Positions 52,130-61,365 of a stretch of 64,000 nucleotides of DNA are shown piece after piece. A program made the position numbers and the translations under genes. The first letter of the stretch is position 1; every line of letters begins with the position of its first letter. The stretch covers positions 6,882,001-6,946,000 of the forward strand of contig NZ_CP130713.1 of NCBI RefSeq assembly GCF_030553055.1, written 5' to 3'. This stretch comes from Streptomyces sp. XD-27 (GTDB lineage: Bacteria; Actinomycetota; Actinomycetes; Streptomycetales; Streptomycetaceae). Below the pieces are notes generated by a model. The model was not told the DNA's origin. It worked only from the letters and a program-made list of their open reading frames with translations, and searched no databases.

Positions 52130-53497
52130 CTACGCGCGGCCGCGGGTTGCCTCGGCCGCCGCGTACTTGCGCAGGAACAGTGCCTCCGTCAGCGACAGCC
52201 GCTCCAGCTCCTGCGGCGACACGCTCTCGTTGGGCGCGTGGATCTGCGCCTCCGGCTCGCTCAGGCCGATCAACAGGATCTCCGCCTCCGGGTACAGCGC
52301 GCCGAGGGTGTTGCAGAGCGGGATGGAGCCGCCCTGTCCGGCGATGGCCATCTCCTGGCCGTCGTACGCCTCGCGCATGGCCTCGCTCATCGCGGCGTAC
52401 GCCGGGCTGTCGGTGTCCGCGCGGAACGGCTGGCCCTGGCCGACCTGCTCCACGGCCACCCGCGCGCCCCACGGCGCCGCGTTGTGCAGGTGGGCCGTCA
52501 GCAGCTTCGTCGCCTCGGCCGCGTCCGTGCCCGGCGGCACGCGCAGGCTCACCAGAGCCCCCGCGCTCGCCTGGACGGACGGGGTGGCGGCGGCCACCGT
52601 CGGGCAGTCGATGCCGATCACGGTCACGGCGGGGCGCGCCCAGATGCGGTCGGCGACCGTGCCGGAGCCGATCAACTCGACGCCGTCCAGCACCTTCGCG
52701 TCGCCGCGGAAGTCGTCCTCGCCGTACTGGAGTCCGTCCCAGGACGTGTCCACCGTCAGCCCGTCGACGGTGGTGGAGCCGTCCTCCGCGCGCAGCGAGT
52801 CCAGCATGCGGATCAGCGCGGCGAGTGCGTCCGGTGCGGCGCCGCCGAACTGCCCGGAGTGCAGGTTGCCTTCGAGGGTGTCGACCTGGATCCGCAGCAT
52901 CGTCATGCCGCGCAGCGTCGCGGTCACGGTCGGCAGCCCGACCCGGAAGTTCCCGGAGTCGCCGATGACGATGGCGTCCGCGGCCAGCAGCTCCGGGTGG
53001 GCCTCGGCGTAGCGCTCCAGGCCGCCGGTGCCCTGCTCCTCCGAGCCCTCCACGATCACCTTGACGGCGACCGGGACCCCGCCGTGCTCCTTGAGCGCGC
53101 GCAGCGCCGTCAGGTGCATGATCAGGCCGCCCTTGCAGTCGGCGGTGCCGCGCCCGTACCAGCGGCCGTCGCGCTCGGTCAGCTCGAACGGCGGGGAGAG
53201 CCACGCCTCCTCGTCCAGCGGCGGCTGCACGTCGTAGTGGGCGTAGAGCAGCACCGTCGGGGCGCCGGCCGGGCCGGGCAGGAAGCCGTAGACGGACTGG
53301 GTGCCGTCCGGGGTGTCGAGCAGCTCGACGTCCTGGAACCCCTCGGCGCGCAGGGCGTCCGCGGCCCAGCGCGCGGCGCCCTCGCACTCGCTCACGGGGA
53401 ACCGCGACGGGTCCGCGACCGAGCGGAAGGCCACGAATTCGGTCAGTTCGCTCTTGGCCCGCGGTATGAGTGCGGCGACGGACGTGGCGAGATCCAT
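52130..53497 (-). CDS. M20-family metallodipeptidase
   Basis: 455 aa from ATG 53497 (AGGAG upstream). Zinc ligands in VLLYAHYDVQPPL (HxD), WYGRGTADCKGG, VEGSEEQGTGGL (Glu pair) and near QIHAPNES; dimerisation domain in the middle. It cleaves dipeptides of the carnosinase/CNDP type. Upstream 53510-53600 has repeated GGCAC blocks before the divergent reductase. Confidence 0.92.
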   Translation of the reverse strand: MDLATSVAALIPRAKSELTEFVAFRSVADPSRFPVSECEGAARWAADALRAEGFQDVELLDTPDGTQSVYGFLPGPAGAPTVLLYAHYDVQPPLDEEAWLSPPFELTERDGRWYGRGTADCKGGLIMHLTALRALKEHGGVPVAVKVIVEGSEEQGTGGLERYAEAHPELLAADAIVIGDSGNFRVGLPTVTATLRGMTMLRIQVDTLEGNLHSGQFGGAAPDALAALIRMLDSLRAEDGSTTVDGLTVDTSWDGLQYGEDDFRGDAKVLDGVELIGSGTVADRIWARPAVTVIGIDCPTVAAATPSVQASAGALVSLRVPPGTDAAEATKLLTAHLHNAAPWGARVAVEQVGQGQPFRADTDSPAYAAMSEAMREAYDGQEMAIAGQGGSIPLCNTLGALYPEAEILLIGLSEPEAQIHAPNESVSPQELERLSLTEALFLRKYAAAEATRGRA

Positions 53498-53695
53498 GGG
53501 GAACGCTCCTGGGGTGCACGGCGTTGGGCACATTGTTGGCACGCACCTTGTCGGCACGTTGCTCGGGCACGTTTGTGCGACTTGTTGTGTGCTGTCGATC
53601 ATCCCACAGTGAGCCTCGGACCCCTCGCGCCGTAGGATGCGGAAACAGCCGGAAGCGACGGGTCCGAGGTCAGTCGAGTGGGAGCGGAAGCACAC

Positions 53696-54901
53696 GTGAG
53701 CAGCGACAACGCAGCCCAGGGCAAGGGTTCGGTGTGGGACGTCGTCGTGGTCGGGGGAGGGCCCGCGGGCGCCTCCGCGGCCTACGCGGCAGCCTGCGCG
53801 GGACGCCGGGTGCTGCTGCTGGAGAAGGCCGAGCTGCCTCGGTACAAGACGTGCGGCGGCGGCATCATCGGCCCGTCCCGCGACGCCCTGCCGCCGGGGT
53901 TCGAGCTGCCGCTGCGGGACCGGGTGCACGCGGTGACGTTCTCGCTGAACGGCAAGCTGACCCGCACCCGCCGCTCCAAGCAGCCGCTGTTCGGGCTCAT
54001 CAACCGCCCGGAGTTCGACGCCGGGCTGGTGGCGGCGGCCAGGGACGCGGGTGCCGAGATCCGTACCGGCGCCGCCGTCTCACGGGTCGAACAGCATGGC
54101 CCGTCCGTGCCCGACCGGCGGACGGTCGCCGTGGTGCTGGCGGACGGCGAGACGGTGCTGGCGCGCGCGGTGGTCGGCGCGGACGGCAGCGCGAGCCGCA
54201 TAGGAGCACATGTCGGGGTCAAGCTCGCCCAGGTGGACCTCGGCCTGGAGGCGGAGATCCCGGTTCCGCCGACGGTCGCGGAGGACTGGGCGGGCCGGGT
54301 GCTCCTCGACTGGGGCCCGATGCCCGGCAGTTACGGCTGGGTCTTCCCCAAGGGCGACACGCTGACGGTCGGTGTGATCTCGGCGCGGGGCGAGGGCGCG
54401 GGCACCAAGCGCTATCTGGAGGACTTCATCGCCCGGCTCGGCCTCGCCGGGTTCGAGCCGAGCATCTCCTCCGGGCACCTGACCCGGTGCCGTTCCGACG
54501 ACTCCCCGCTGTCCCGCGGCCGGGTGCTGGTCTGCGGCGACGCCGCGGGCCTGCTGGAGCCGTGGACGCGCGAGGGCATCTCCTTCGCGCTGCGCTCGGG
54601 ACGGCTCGCGGGGGAGTGGGCGGTACGGATCGCCGAGGCGAACGACGCGGTCGACGCCCGCCGCCAGGCCCTGAACTACGCCTTCGCGATCAAGGCCGGG
54701 CTGGGGGTCGAGATGGGCGTCGGCCGGCGGCTGCACACGGCGTTCTCCCGCCGCCCGGGGGTGTTCCACGCGGCGGTCACCGGGTTCCGCCCGGCGTGGC
54801 GGGCGTTCACGAAGATCACGCGCGGCACGACGAGCGTGGCGGAGATCGTCCGTACGCATCCGACGGCCCGGCGGGCGCTGTCGGCGATGGACCGCGGCTA
54901 G
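53696..54901 (+). CDS. Geranylgeranyl-reductase-family FAD oxidoreductase
   Basis: 401 aa from GTG 53696 (GGAG 11 bases upstream; GTG 53678 would add six residues). FAD site VVVVGGGPAGASAAYAAACAG, then LPRYKTCGGGIIGP, ADGSASRIGAHVG, and VLVCGDAAGLLEPWTREGIS. Such enzymes saturate prenyl chains, for example in menaquinone. Two-component genes follow but are 320 bp away. Confidence 0.9.
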   Translation: MSSDNAAQGKGSVWDVVVVGGGPAGASAAYAAACAGRRVLLLEKAELPRYKTCGGGIIGPSRDALPPGFELPLRDRVHAVTFSLNGKLTRTRRSKQPLFGLINRPEFDAGLVAAARDAGAEIRTGAAVSRVEQHGPSVPDRRTVAVVLADGETVLARAVVGADGSASRIGAHVGVKLAQVDLGLEAEIPVPPTVAEDWAGRVLLDWGPMPGSYGWVFPKGDTLTVGVISARGEGAGTKRYLEDFIARLGLAGFEPSISSGHLTRCRSDDSPLSRGRVLVCGDAAGLLEPWTREGISFALRSGRLAGEWAVRIAEANDAVDARRQALNYAFAIKAGLGVEMGVGRRLHTAFSRRPGVFHAAVTGFRPAWRAFTKITRGTTSVAEIVRTHPTARRALSAMDRG

Positions 54902-55145
54902 GGCCTTTTCCTCCCCCCGCTCGCGGTAGGAGCCGGATGCCCTGCGTCACACGGCGGTGGTACGGAACACCGGGTGGCGCGGGGCGGCTTGGCGCCGCTC
55001 GCCGTCGCCGGGACGCGCACGACGCGGGCCTGCCGCGCGTCCCGGACGCCGCCGCGCTGCCCGAGGCGGCGCCGCGCGACGCACGGCCGGTCTGCGCGTG
55101 GCCCAGGAGCCGGGGGCGGCGACCGGCCAGGGCGCGTCCTGCGGG

Positions 55146-55163
55146 GTACTCCCCGGGGAGTAC
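55146..55163. promoter_or_regulatory. 18-bp palindrome before the two-component genes
   Basis: GTACTCCCC-GGGGAGTAC, perfect, 58 bp before the kinase ATG. A likely site for the linked response regulator. The 54902-55221 gap has no gene that I can support, despite several open frames. Confidence 0.55.
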
Positions 55164-55221
55164 GCGCGATCACCGCGCCCGGCGGACGCCACCGCGCGCC
55201 CGCCGGGTCTAGCGTGGCCGT

Positions 55222-56631
55222 ATGAGTGAGGGCGAGGGACGGACGCGGCCCTGCGACGGCGGGTCGGGACCGCGGCACTGGCTGCCTCCCGGCCCGTATC
55301 CGCGCATGTCGCCCGACGGCGGCGGGTCCGGCGCGGACGGCCCGTCCCGGCTGCCCTGGCGGTCCACTACCCTGCTGCTGCTCTTCACGCTCGTCGGTAC
55401 GGGCTTCGCCGCGCGGAACCAGCCCGAGCGCGCGGATGTGGACCCGTTCGCCCTCACGCTGCTCGTCCTCACCCCCGCCCTGCTGGTCCTGCGCCACCGC
55501 CATCCGGCGCCGACCGTCCACGCGGTCGCCGCGGCGACCCTGCTCTACCTCGGCGCGGGCTATCCGTACGGGCCGATCCTGGTCAGCGTCGTCGTCGCCT
55601 CGTACGCGGCGGTCGTGGCGGGCCGCCGGCACGCGGCCTGGGCCGCGCTCGGCATGCTGTGGGCGGGCCATCTGCTGATCACCCACTGGCTCTACCGGTG
55701 GCTGCCACCGGCCGGTGACCACGCGGCCGGATGGGGGCAGGAACTGGCGGTCGCCGCCTACGTCACGGCGGTGCTCGCCGCCTCGGAACTCGCCGCCTCC
55801 CGCCGCGAGCAGTGGGCCCGCGAGCGCGCGGAGCGGGCGGCGGCCGAGCGCCGCCGGGCGGACGAGGAGCGGCTGCGGATCGCCCGCGAACTGCATGACG
55901 TCCTCGCCCACAGCATCTCCGTGATCAACATCCAGGCGGGGGTCGGGCTCGCCCTGCTCGACCAGGACCCCGGGCAGGCCCGCGCCGCGCTGACCACCAT
56001 CAAGTCCGCGAGCAAGGAGGCGCTCGGCGAGGTCCGCCGGGTGCTGGACGCGCTGCGCGCGCCGGGCGCCGCGCCGCGCGCGCCCGCGCCGGGCCTGGAC
56101 CGGCTGCCGGAGCTGACCGCGCAGGCGGCGGGCGCCGGGCTGGCGGTGGACGTCACCACCGAGGGCCCGCGGGCCCCGCTGCCGCCCGGTGCCGACCTGG
56201 CCGCCTTCCGGATCGTGCAGGAGGCGCTGACCAACGTCGTGCGGCACTCCGGATCACGCACCGCGCGAGTGCTGCTGCGCTACGCGCCCCGGGCGCTGGA
56301 GGTCACCGTCGACGACGACGGGCCCGCCACCGGTGGCGATCCCGCCACCGGCGACGGGGGCCTCACCGGCGGCGGCAGGGGCCTGATCGGCATGCGGGAG
56401 CGAGCCGCGGCCCTGGGCGGGACGGTGGCGGCGGGCCCCCGCCCCGACGGCGGCTTCCGCGTCCACGCCCGTCTGCCGGTCGGCCCCGGCGCCGGCGAGC
56501 CGACGCCCCCTGGCCCCGAGCCCGGCCCTGCCCCTGGCCCTGAGCCCACCCCCGCCCCTGGCCCTGAGCCCACCCCCGCCCCTGGCCCCGAGCCCACCCC
56601 CGCCCCCGCTCCTGGGAAGGAGACGTCTTGA
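55222..56631 (+). CDS. Sensor histidine kinase (HisKA_3 / NarL type)
   Basis: 469 aa. Five or six N-terminal membrane helices (about 45-190), a short coiled coil of Arg/Glu/Ala, the phospho-acceptor His in RIARELHDVLAHSISVI (about residue 225), and an ATPase domain with GGGRGLIGMRERAAALGG. The C-terminus carries three copies of an 8-residue PAPGPEPT repeat encoded by a 24-bp tandem array (about 56520-56605). Stop overlaps the TTG start of the regulator. Confidence 0.93.
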   Translation: MSEGEGRTRPCDGGSGPRHWLPPGPYPRMSPDGGGSGADGPSRLPWRSTTLLLLFTLVGTGFAARNQPERADVDPFALTLLVLTPALLVLRHRHPAPTVHAVAAATLLYLGAGYPYGPILVSVVVASYAAVVAGRRHAAWAALGMLWAGHLLITHWLYRWLPPAGDHAAGWGQELAVAAYVTAVLAASELAASRREQWARERAERAAAERRRADEERLRIARELHDVLAHSISVINIQAGVGLALLDQDPGQARAALTTIKSASKEALGEVRRVLDALRAPGAAPRAPAPGLDRLPELTAQAAGAGLAVDVTTEGPRAPLPPGADLAAFRIVQEALTNVVRHSGSRTARVLLRYAPRALEVTVDDDGPATGGDPATGDGGLTGGGRGLIGMRERAAALGGTVAAGPRPDGGFRVHARLPVGPGAGEPTPPGPEPGPAPGPEPTPAPGPEPTPAPGPEPTPAPAPGKETS

Positions 56632-57293
56632 TCCGCGTCACCCTCGCCGACGACCAGGTCCTGGTCCGCGCCGGATTCCGCGCCCTGCTCGACGCTCAGC
56701 CCGACATCGAGGTGGTCGGCGAGGCCGCCGACGGCGAGCAGGCGGTCGCGCACGTCGCCGCGCTCCGGCCCGACGTGGTGCTCATGGACATCCGTATGCC
56801 GCTGCTCGACGGGCTCGCCGCGACCCGCCGGATCACCTCGGACCCGGACCTGTCCGAGGTCAGGGTGGTCATCCTCACCACCTTCGAACTCGACGAGTAC
56901 GTCTTCGAGGCGATCCGCTCCGGCGCTTCCGGCTTCCTTGTCAAGGACACCGAGCCGGACGAACTGCTGCGCGCGGTACGGGCGGTGGTCGAGGGCGACG
57001 CGCTCCTCTCGCCGGGCGTCACCCGCACCCTGATCGCCGAGTTCGCCGCCCGCTCCAAGGAGCCCGCGGCGGACGCGCGGCTGGCGGAACTGACCGAGCG
57101 GGAACGGGAGGTGATGGCGCTGGTCGGCATCGGGCTGTCCAACGAGGAGATCGCCCGCCGCCTCGTCGTCAGCCCGCTCACGGCCAAGACCCATGTCAGC
57201 CGCACCATGGTCAAACTGGGCGCCCGCGACCGCGCCCAGCTGGTCGTCCTCGCCTACGAGTCCGGCCTGGTCCGCCCGGGCTGGCTCGGCTGA
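56628..57293 (+). CDS. NarL/LuxR-family response regulator
   Basis: 221 aa from TTG 56628, with AAGGAG 5 bases upstream and a TTGA overlap with the kinase stop; no better start exists. Receiver domain: acidic pair in LADDQVL, phospho-Asp in DVVLMDIRMP, Lys in FLVKDTEPDE. LuxR HTH: LTEREREVMALVGIGLSNEE and PLTAKTHVSRTMVKLG. Partner of the preceding kinase. Confidence 0.93.
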   Translation: MIRVTLADDQVLVRAGFRALLDAQPDIEVVGEAADGEQAVAHVAALRPDVVLMDIRMPLLDGLAATRRITSDPDLSEVRVVILTTFELDEYVFEAIRSGASGFLVKDTEPDELLRAVRAVVEGDALLSPGVTRTLIAEFAARSKEPAADARLAELTEREREVMALVGIGLSNEEIARRLVVSPLTAKTHVSRTMVKLGARDRAQLVVLAYESGLVRPGWLG

Positions 57294-57331
57294 CGGCGGC
57301 GCCGTTCACCGCGGCCCCAAGGCCGGGCCCC

Positions 57332-58231
57332 TCAGAACAGCGCCTCCGGTTCGGGGGCCGCCGGGAACCGCACCTGAGCGGTCGCCACGGCATCCGGCGC
57401 GGCCGCCTCCAGGGCCCAGCCAGCGAGCTGCCGTACGTCCAGCAGGAGTCCGCGCCCGTCCGCCGCGCGCAGATACACGTCCGGCCCGGCCACCGCCTCG
57501 ACCTCGCCCGCGACCGTACGGCCCGCGGCGAGCGAGACCACCCCGTGTGCCGCCCCCGCGCCGCGCACCCGGTCGAGGTGGAAGACCGCGTCGTGGTGCA
57601 CCGGCGCGAAGGGGGCCGCGGCCAGGGACTCCGGCAGCCCGGGCAGCGCCCGCGCCCTGCCGTGCAGAGCGGCCAGTTCGGCGGCGCGTGTCTCCCGCTC
57701 CGGCGGATCCCGCCGCGCGGCGCGCTTGGCCGTGTACGGGAACCTGTCGGGGACGCCGAGTCCGGCCCCCAGCACGGCTTCCGCGCGCCGCGCGGCCATC
57801 AGCGGCCCGCGGCCCAGGAGCGTGAAGGAGAGCGCGGCCTGCTCCAGCAGCCGGGCGCCTTCGCGCTCGGCCGCGGTGATCCCGACCTTGATCAGGCCCG
57901 GGGCGAACCAGGCCAGATAGACGTCGTAGGGGCGCGGGTCGTCGGTGCGGGTGTCGGCCGCGACGGAGTACGAGCGGTCCAGCCGCGCACAGTCCGGGCA
58001 CTGCGCGGAGACGGCGGAGTCGGACACCTCGGCGGCCGCGGGGCACGGGGTGTGCCGCGCGCCCCGGGTCACCCCTGCGCACTCCCGCCGCGCTCCGGTG
58101 GTGAACGCCAGCGGGCGCCCCGGCGGCAGCGGGGAGGTCCGCTCACCGCGGGTCCCGTGCCGCCAGACCAGGGCGGGCCCGGAGGGGTCCCAGCGCAGCC
58201 CGGCGCACCGCCATTCGGCCGCCGGGGTCAT
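57332..58231 (-). CDS. DUF2797 domain protein
   Basis: 299 aa. Four cysteine positions suggest zinc (CAGVTRGARHTPC, AQCPDC). The conserved middle is YDVYLAWFAPGLIKVGITA, which resembles the core of GIY-YIG nucleases (Y...GL.KVGIT). Activity unproven. Start ATG 58231; no clear operon partner. Confidence 0.82.
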   Translation of the reverse strand: MTPAAEWRCAGLRWDPSGPALVWRHGTRGERTSPLPPGRPLAFTTGARRECAGVTRGARHTPCPAAAEVSDSAVSAQCPDCARLDRSYSVAADTRTDDPRPYDVYLAWFAPGLIKVGITAAEREGARLLEQAALSFTLLGRGPLMAARRAEAVLGAGLGVPDRFPYTAKRAARRDPPERETRAAELAALHGRARALPGLPESLAAAPFAPVHHDAVFHLDRVRGAGAAHGVVSLAAGRTVAGEVEAVAGPDVYLRAADGRGLLLDVRQLAGWALEAAAPDAVATAQVRFPAAPEPEALF

Positions 58232-58268
58232 CGCCGTCCCACCACCGCGGTCATCGCCGTCGATCGCG

Positions 58269-58550
58269 TCACGGGCGCCCGGTCACCGCACGCCCGTCAT
58301 CGGTCACCCGCCGCTTGGCGCCGAACCGCCGCAGGACGCCGACCACGCGCGCGGCGAAACCGGCGCCGGCGACGAGCCCGGCGCCCCGCAACCAGGCGCC
58401 CTCCCAGGCGGGGTCCAGCACGCCGGCCAGCGCCGGGGAGGCGGCGGCGAGGAACAGCGCGCCCGCCAGCAGCAGCCCCGTGGCGACGGCGAACCCGATC
58501 TCCACGGTCACCGCGTCGCGCGCGGCCTGGTCCCGGATCCCCGCCCCCAT
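58269..58550 (-). CDS. Small two-helix membrane protein (DUF6332-like)
   Basis: 93 aa: DAVTVEIGFAVATGLLLAGALFL, a second helix RGAGLVAGAGFAARVVGVL, then a basic tail. The pattern fits DUF6332. Role unknown. The thioesterase gene stops 4 bp downstream... its stop at 58554 lies just past the 58550 start, so that gene is read first. Confidence 0.65.
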   Translation of the reverse strand: MGAGIRDQAARDAVTVEIGFAVATGLLLAGALFLAAASPALAGVLDPAWEGAWLRGAGLVAGAGFAARVVGVLRRFGAKRRVTDDGRAVTGRP

Positions 58551-58553
58551 ACG

Positions 58554-59066
58554 TCAGCCCTTCGTGCGCTGCACGGGGCGGCCCTGCGGCGAGGCCCCGT
58601 TCTCCTTCGCCGACTTGCGGCGCACGTACAGCTGCTTGCGTACGCGTGCCACCACCGTACCGTCGGCCGCGACCACCTCGTTCTCGAACCACGGAAGCGC
58701 CTTGCCGCCGTCGGCGGTCGCCTCGCGGATCTCCCGCAGCCGGTCCTCGGTGAGCGTGAAGTCGGCGAACACGTCGCCGCGGCCCGGCGCGACGAAGTCG
58801 ATCTCGCCCGCCTTGTCCCAGACGATGTAGTCCCGGCCGAGGTTGTGCATGGCCAGCAGCATCCAGAACGGGTCGCTCATCGCGAACAGCGAACCGCCGA
58901 AGTGGGTGCCCACGTAGTTGCGGTTGAAGCGGTGCATCCGCAACCGGACGCGCGCACTGCTCCAGTCCTCGGCGATGTGGACCACCCGTACGCCGGAGAA
59001 GAGGAAGGGCGGCCACAGGTTCATACCGCGGCGCAGGGTCTGCGGCGACAGCGTTCTACGCGACAT
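58554..59066 (-). CDS. DUF4442 hotdog-fold thioesterase-like protein
   Basis: 170 aa. Hotdog core: FNRNYVGTHFGGSLFAMSDP, then YIVWDKAGEIDFVAPGRGDV. DUF4442 proteins are acyl-CoA thioesterase relatives without proven substrate. Likely co-transcribed with the small membrane gene that follows 3 bp after its stop. Confidence 0.87.
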   Translation of the reverse strand: MSRRTLSPQTLRRGMNLWPPFLFSGVRVVHIAEDWSSARVRLRMHRFNRNYVGTHFGGSLFAMSDPFWMLLAMHNLGRDYIVWDKAGEIDFVAPGRGDVFADFTLTEDRLREIREATADGGKALPWFENEVVAADGTVVARVRKQLYVRRKSAKENGASPQGRPVQRTKG

Positions 59067-59088
59067 GGCGGCACGCTAACACGGTTTG

Positions 59089-59874
59089 TTACTCGTCGGT
59101 AGCCTTGGCTTGATCCGACCGGTGCGGGGGCTGTCCGAAGGTGATCGCCGAGGTCTCGCGCCACAGCCGGGCCACCGCCTCGTCGCCGGTCGTCCCGACC
59201 GTGCCGACCGGCGGCCGGTTCCACAGCGCGAGGTACAGGTCGGCGGCCGTGCCGCGCAGTTCGCAGTCGGCCGCGCCGGTCCCGTCCCGTACGGTGCGGG
59301 GCACGTCGTCGGTGAGGTGGACGGTCCACACGTCCGAGGTGTCGGTGGTGCGTACCCGCAGGGTGTACGGCACCTCGGTGCGCACCCGGCTGCGGGGCCG
59401 GGAGTGGAAGCCGGCGAGCAGTTCGTCGATGCCGTCGGCCGCGAAGCCGGCGTCGAAGGGGGAGAGCCCGGCGCCCGCCGCGGTCTCGGCGTCCACCCGG
59501 TGGACGGCCGTCTCGTGGGCCTGCCGGCGGGCCCAGAAGGCGAGCGGGGTGGGGGCGGGCAGAAAGGCGAAGCAGTCGACGTCGGGCGGGGCTTCGGTGA
59601 GGGTCCGTACCAGCGCGCGGTGCCCGTCGCGGTACCAGTCGAGGAGCGCGTCACCGTCGAATCCGGGCTCCTCGGGCGGCGGTACGCGCGCGGGCAGGCC
59701 CTCGGCGACGAACCGGGCGGCGAACCGGTGCACCACTCCGGTGTGCGCCACCAGGTCCCTGACCCGCCACGCGGGGCAGGAGGGCACCGGGGCGCCCGTC
59801 CCCGCGATCCGGGCGGCCTCCCCCAGCAACTGTCCTTCGCGTTCCAGCACTTCGATGAACTCGTCGGTCTCCAT
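59089..59874 (-). CDS. Maleylpyruvate isomerase-fold protein (mycothiol-dependent type)
   Basis: 261 aa from ATG 59874. DinB-like metal-binding domain: SCPAWRVRDLVAHTGVVHRF (His) and RRQAHETAVHRVDAE (His-x3-Asp/Glu type), then a C-terminal SCP-like domain. Many Streptomyces paralogues use mycothiol as thiol; this one has no assigned substrate. Confidence 0.87.
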   Translation of the reverse strand: METDEFIEVLEREGQLLGEAARIAGTGAPVPSCPAWRVRDLVAHTGVVHRFAARFVAEGLPARVPPPEEPGFDGDALLDWYRDGHRALVRTLTEAPPDVDCFAFLPAPTPLAFWARRQAHETAVHRVDAETAAGAGLSPFDAGFAADGIDELLAGFHSRPRSRVRTEVPYTLRVRTTDTSDVWTVHLTDDVPRTVRDGTGAADCELRGTAADLYLALWNRPPVGTVGTTGDEAVARLWRETSAITFGQPPHRSDQAKATDE

Positions 59875-59981
59875 GGGCGGAGTCTGCCAGGCTGACCCGC
59901 CGGACCCGGCGACCGTGCCCCGGCCGGGCGAACGCGCGCCCCTTATTTTGTTCCACGTCGTCACAAAGTGAGAATGGAGAC

Positions 59982-61196
59982 GTGACCCAGACACGGACAA
60001 GGCTGGAGCGGGGCCGCGGCGCCCTCGGCCCGGCGCTGGAGCTCGTACACACCGGCCGCGCGCCCACCCGCGCCGTGCTCACCGCGGAACTCGGCGTGAC
60101 CCGCGCCACCGCCGGTGCCGTCGCCGCCGAACTGGAGGCGCTCGGCCTGATCCAGGTCGACGCGCGCCCCGGCGGCGCGGCCGGGGGCCAGGGCCGCCCC
60201 TCGCACCGCCTGGCCATCGCCCCGCGCGGCCCGGTCGCGCTCGCCGCGCAGGTGCACGCGGACGGCTTCCGCGCCGCGCTGGTCGGACTCGGCGGCCGGA
60301 TCGTGGCCACCGCGCCCGGCTGCATGACGGTCTCCGCCGACCCCGCGCAGGTCCTCGACGCCGTCGTCGCGGCGGGCGCCGGGCTGCTCCGCGAGACCGG
60401 CCGCCGCTGTGTGGGCGCGGGGCTGGCCGTGCCGTCCGCGGTCGCCGAGCCGGAGGGCACCGCGCTCAACCCGCTGCACGTGGCCTGGCCCGCGGGCGCG
60501 CCCGTCCGCGAGCTGTTCCACCGCAGCCTGGATGCCGCCGGGCTCCCGCACCCCGCGTTCGCCGGCAACGACGTCAACCTCGCCGCCCTCGCCGAGCACC
60601 GGCACGGGGCGGGGCGCGGCGCCCAGCACCTGCTGTGCGTCGCCACCGGCCACCGCGGCGTCGGCGGCGCGCTGGTCCTCGACGGGCGGCTGCACACCGG
60701 GAGCGCGGGCCTCGCGCTGGAGGTGGGCCATCTGACCGTCAACCCCGAGGGCGCGCCCTGCCATTGCGGCAGCCGCGGCTGCCTGGACATCGAGGCCGAC
60801 CCGCTGGCCTTCCTCACCGCGGCCGGACGCGAACCGGGCCCGGAGGAGTCGCTGCTCCAGCAGGCCCGCACGCTGCTGCGCGAGGTGTACCCGCAGGACC
60901 CCGGCGTCCGCGCGTCCGCGCACCAGCTCATCGACCGGCTCGGGCTCGGGCTCGCCGGGCTGGTCAACATCCTCAACCCGGACCGCATCATCCTGGGCGG
61001 CCTGCACCGCGAACTGCTGGCGGCCGACCCGGAGCGGCTGCGGGCGGTCGTCGCCGACCGCAGCCTGTGGGGGCGCAGCGGCGGCGTCCCGATCCTGCCG
61101 TGCACCCTCGACCACAACAGCCTGGTGGGCGCGGCCGAGCTGGCCTGGCAGCCGATCCTCGACGACCCGCTGGCGGCGCTGGGCGCGACGGTCTGA
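59982..61196 (+). CDS. ROK-family transcriptional regulator (NagC/XylR-like)
   Basis: 404 aa from GTG 59982. Winged helix at residues about 15-60 (TRAVLTAELGVTRATAGAVAAELEALGL), then a ROK domain with LEVGHLTVNPEG and CHCGSRGCLDIE. The ATP-binding loop of true kinases is degraded (HADGFRAALVGLGG), so it is a sugar-sensing regulator rather than a kinase. No target sugar genes adjoin it. Confidence 0.88.
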   Translation: MTQTRTRLERGRGALGPALELVHTGRAPTRAVLTAELGVTRATAGAVAAELEALGLIQVDARPGGAAGGQGRPSHRLAIAPRGPVALAAQVHADGFRAALVGLGGRIVATAPGCMTVSADPAQVLDAVVAAGAGLLRETGRRCVGAGLAVPSAVAEPEGTALNPLHVAWPAGAPVRELFHRSLDAAGLPHPAFAGNDVNLAALAEHRHGAGRGAQHLLCVATGHRGVGGALVLDGRLHTGSAGLALEVGHLTVNPEGAPCHCGSRGCLDIEADPLAFLTAAGREPGPEESLLQQARTLLREVYPQDPGVRASAHQLIDRLGLGLAGLVNILNPDRIILGGLHRELLAADPERLRAVVADRSLWGRSGGVPILPCTLDHNSLVGAAELAWQPILDDPLAALGATV

Positions 61197-61226
61197 GGAG
61201 GCCGGCGGGAGACGCGAGGCGGCCGG

Positions 61227-61306
61227 GATCCGGGGGAGCCCAGGTCCGGGGGAGCCCAGGTCCGGGGGAGCCCGGGTCCGGGGGAATTCGGGTCCGGAGA
61301 AGTCGG
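61227..61306. repeat. Five-copy 16-bp tandem array
   Basis: Units of the type GGTCCGGGGGAGCCCA at 61227, 61243, 61259, 61275 and 61291, with later copies diverged. Lies after the ROK gene stop and before the PPOX gene. Confidence 0.85.
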
Positions 61307-61365
61307 CCGGGGCGTGTCCTGCGGTGCTCGACCGATGCTCGCGGGACGTGGACCAGGCTGCCGGG

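Noticed and set aside
54947..55192. Open frames on both strands in the gap before the two-component genes
   Set aside because: Arg/Pro/Ala-rich low-complexity translations with no ribosome site or family likeness; the region holds a palindrome instead.
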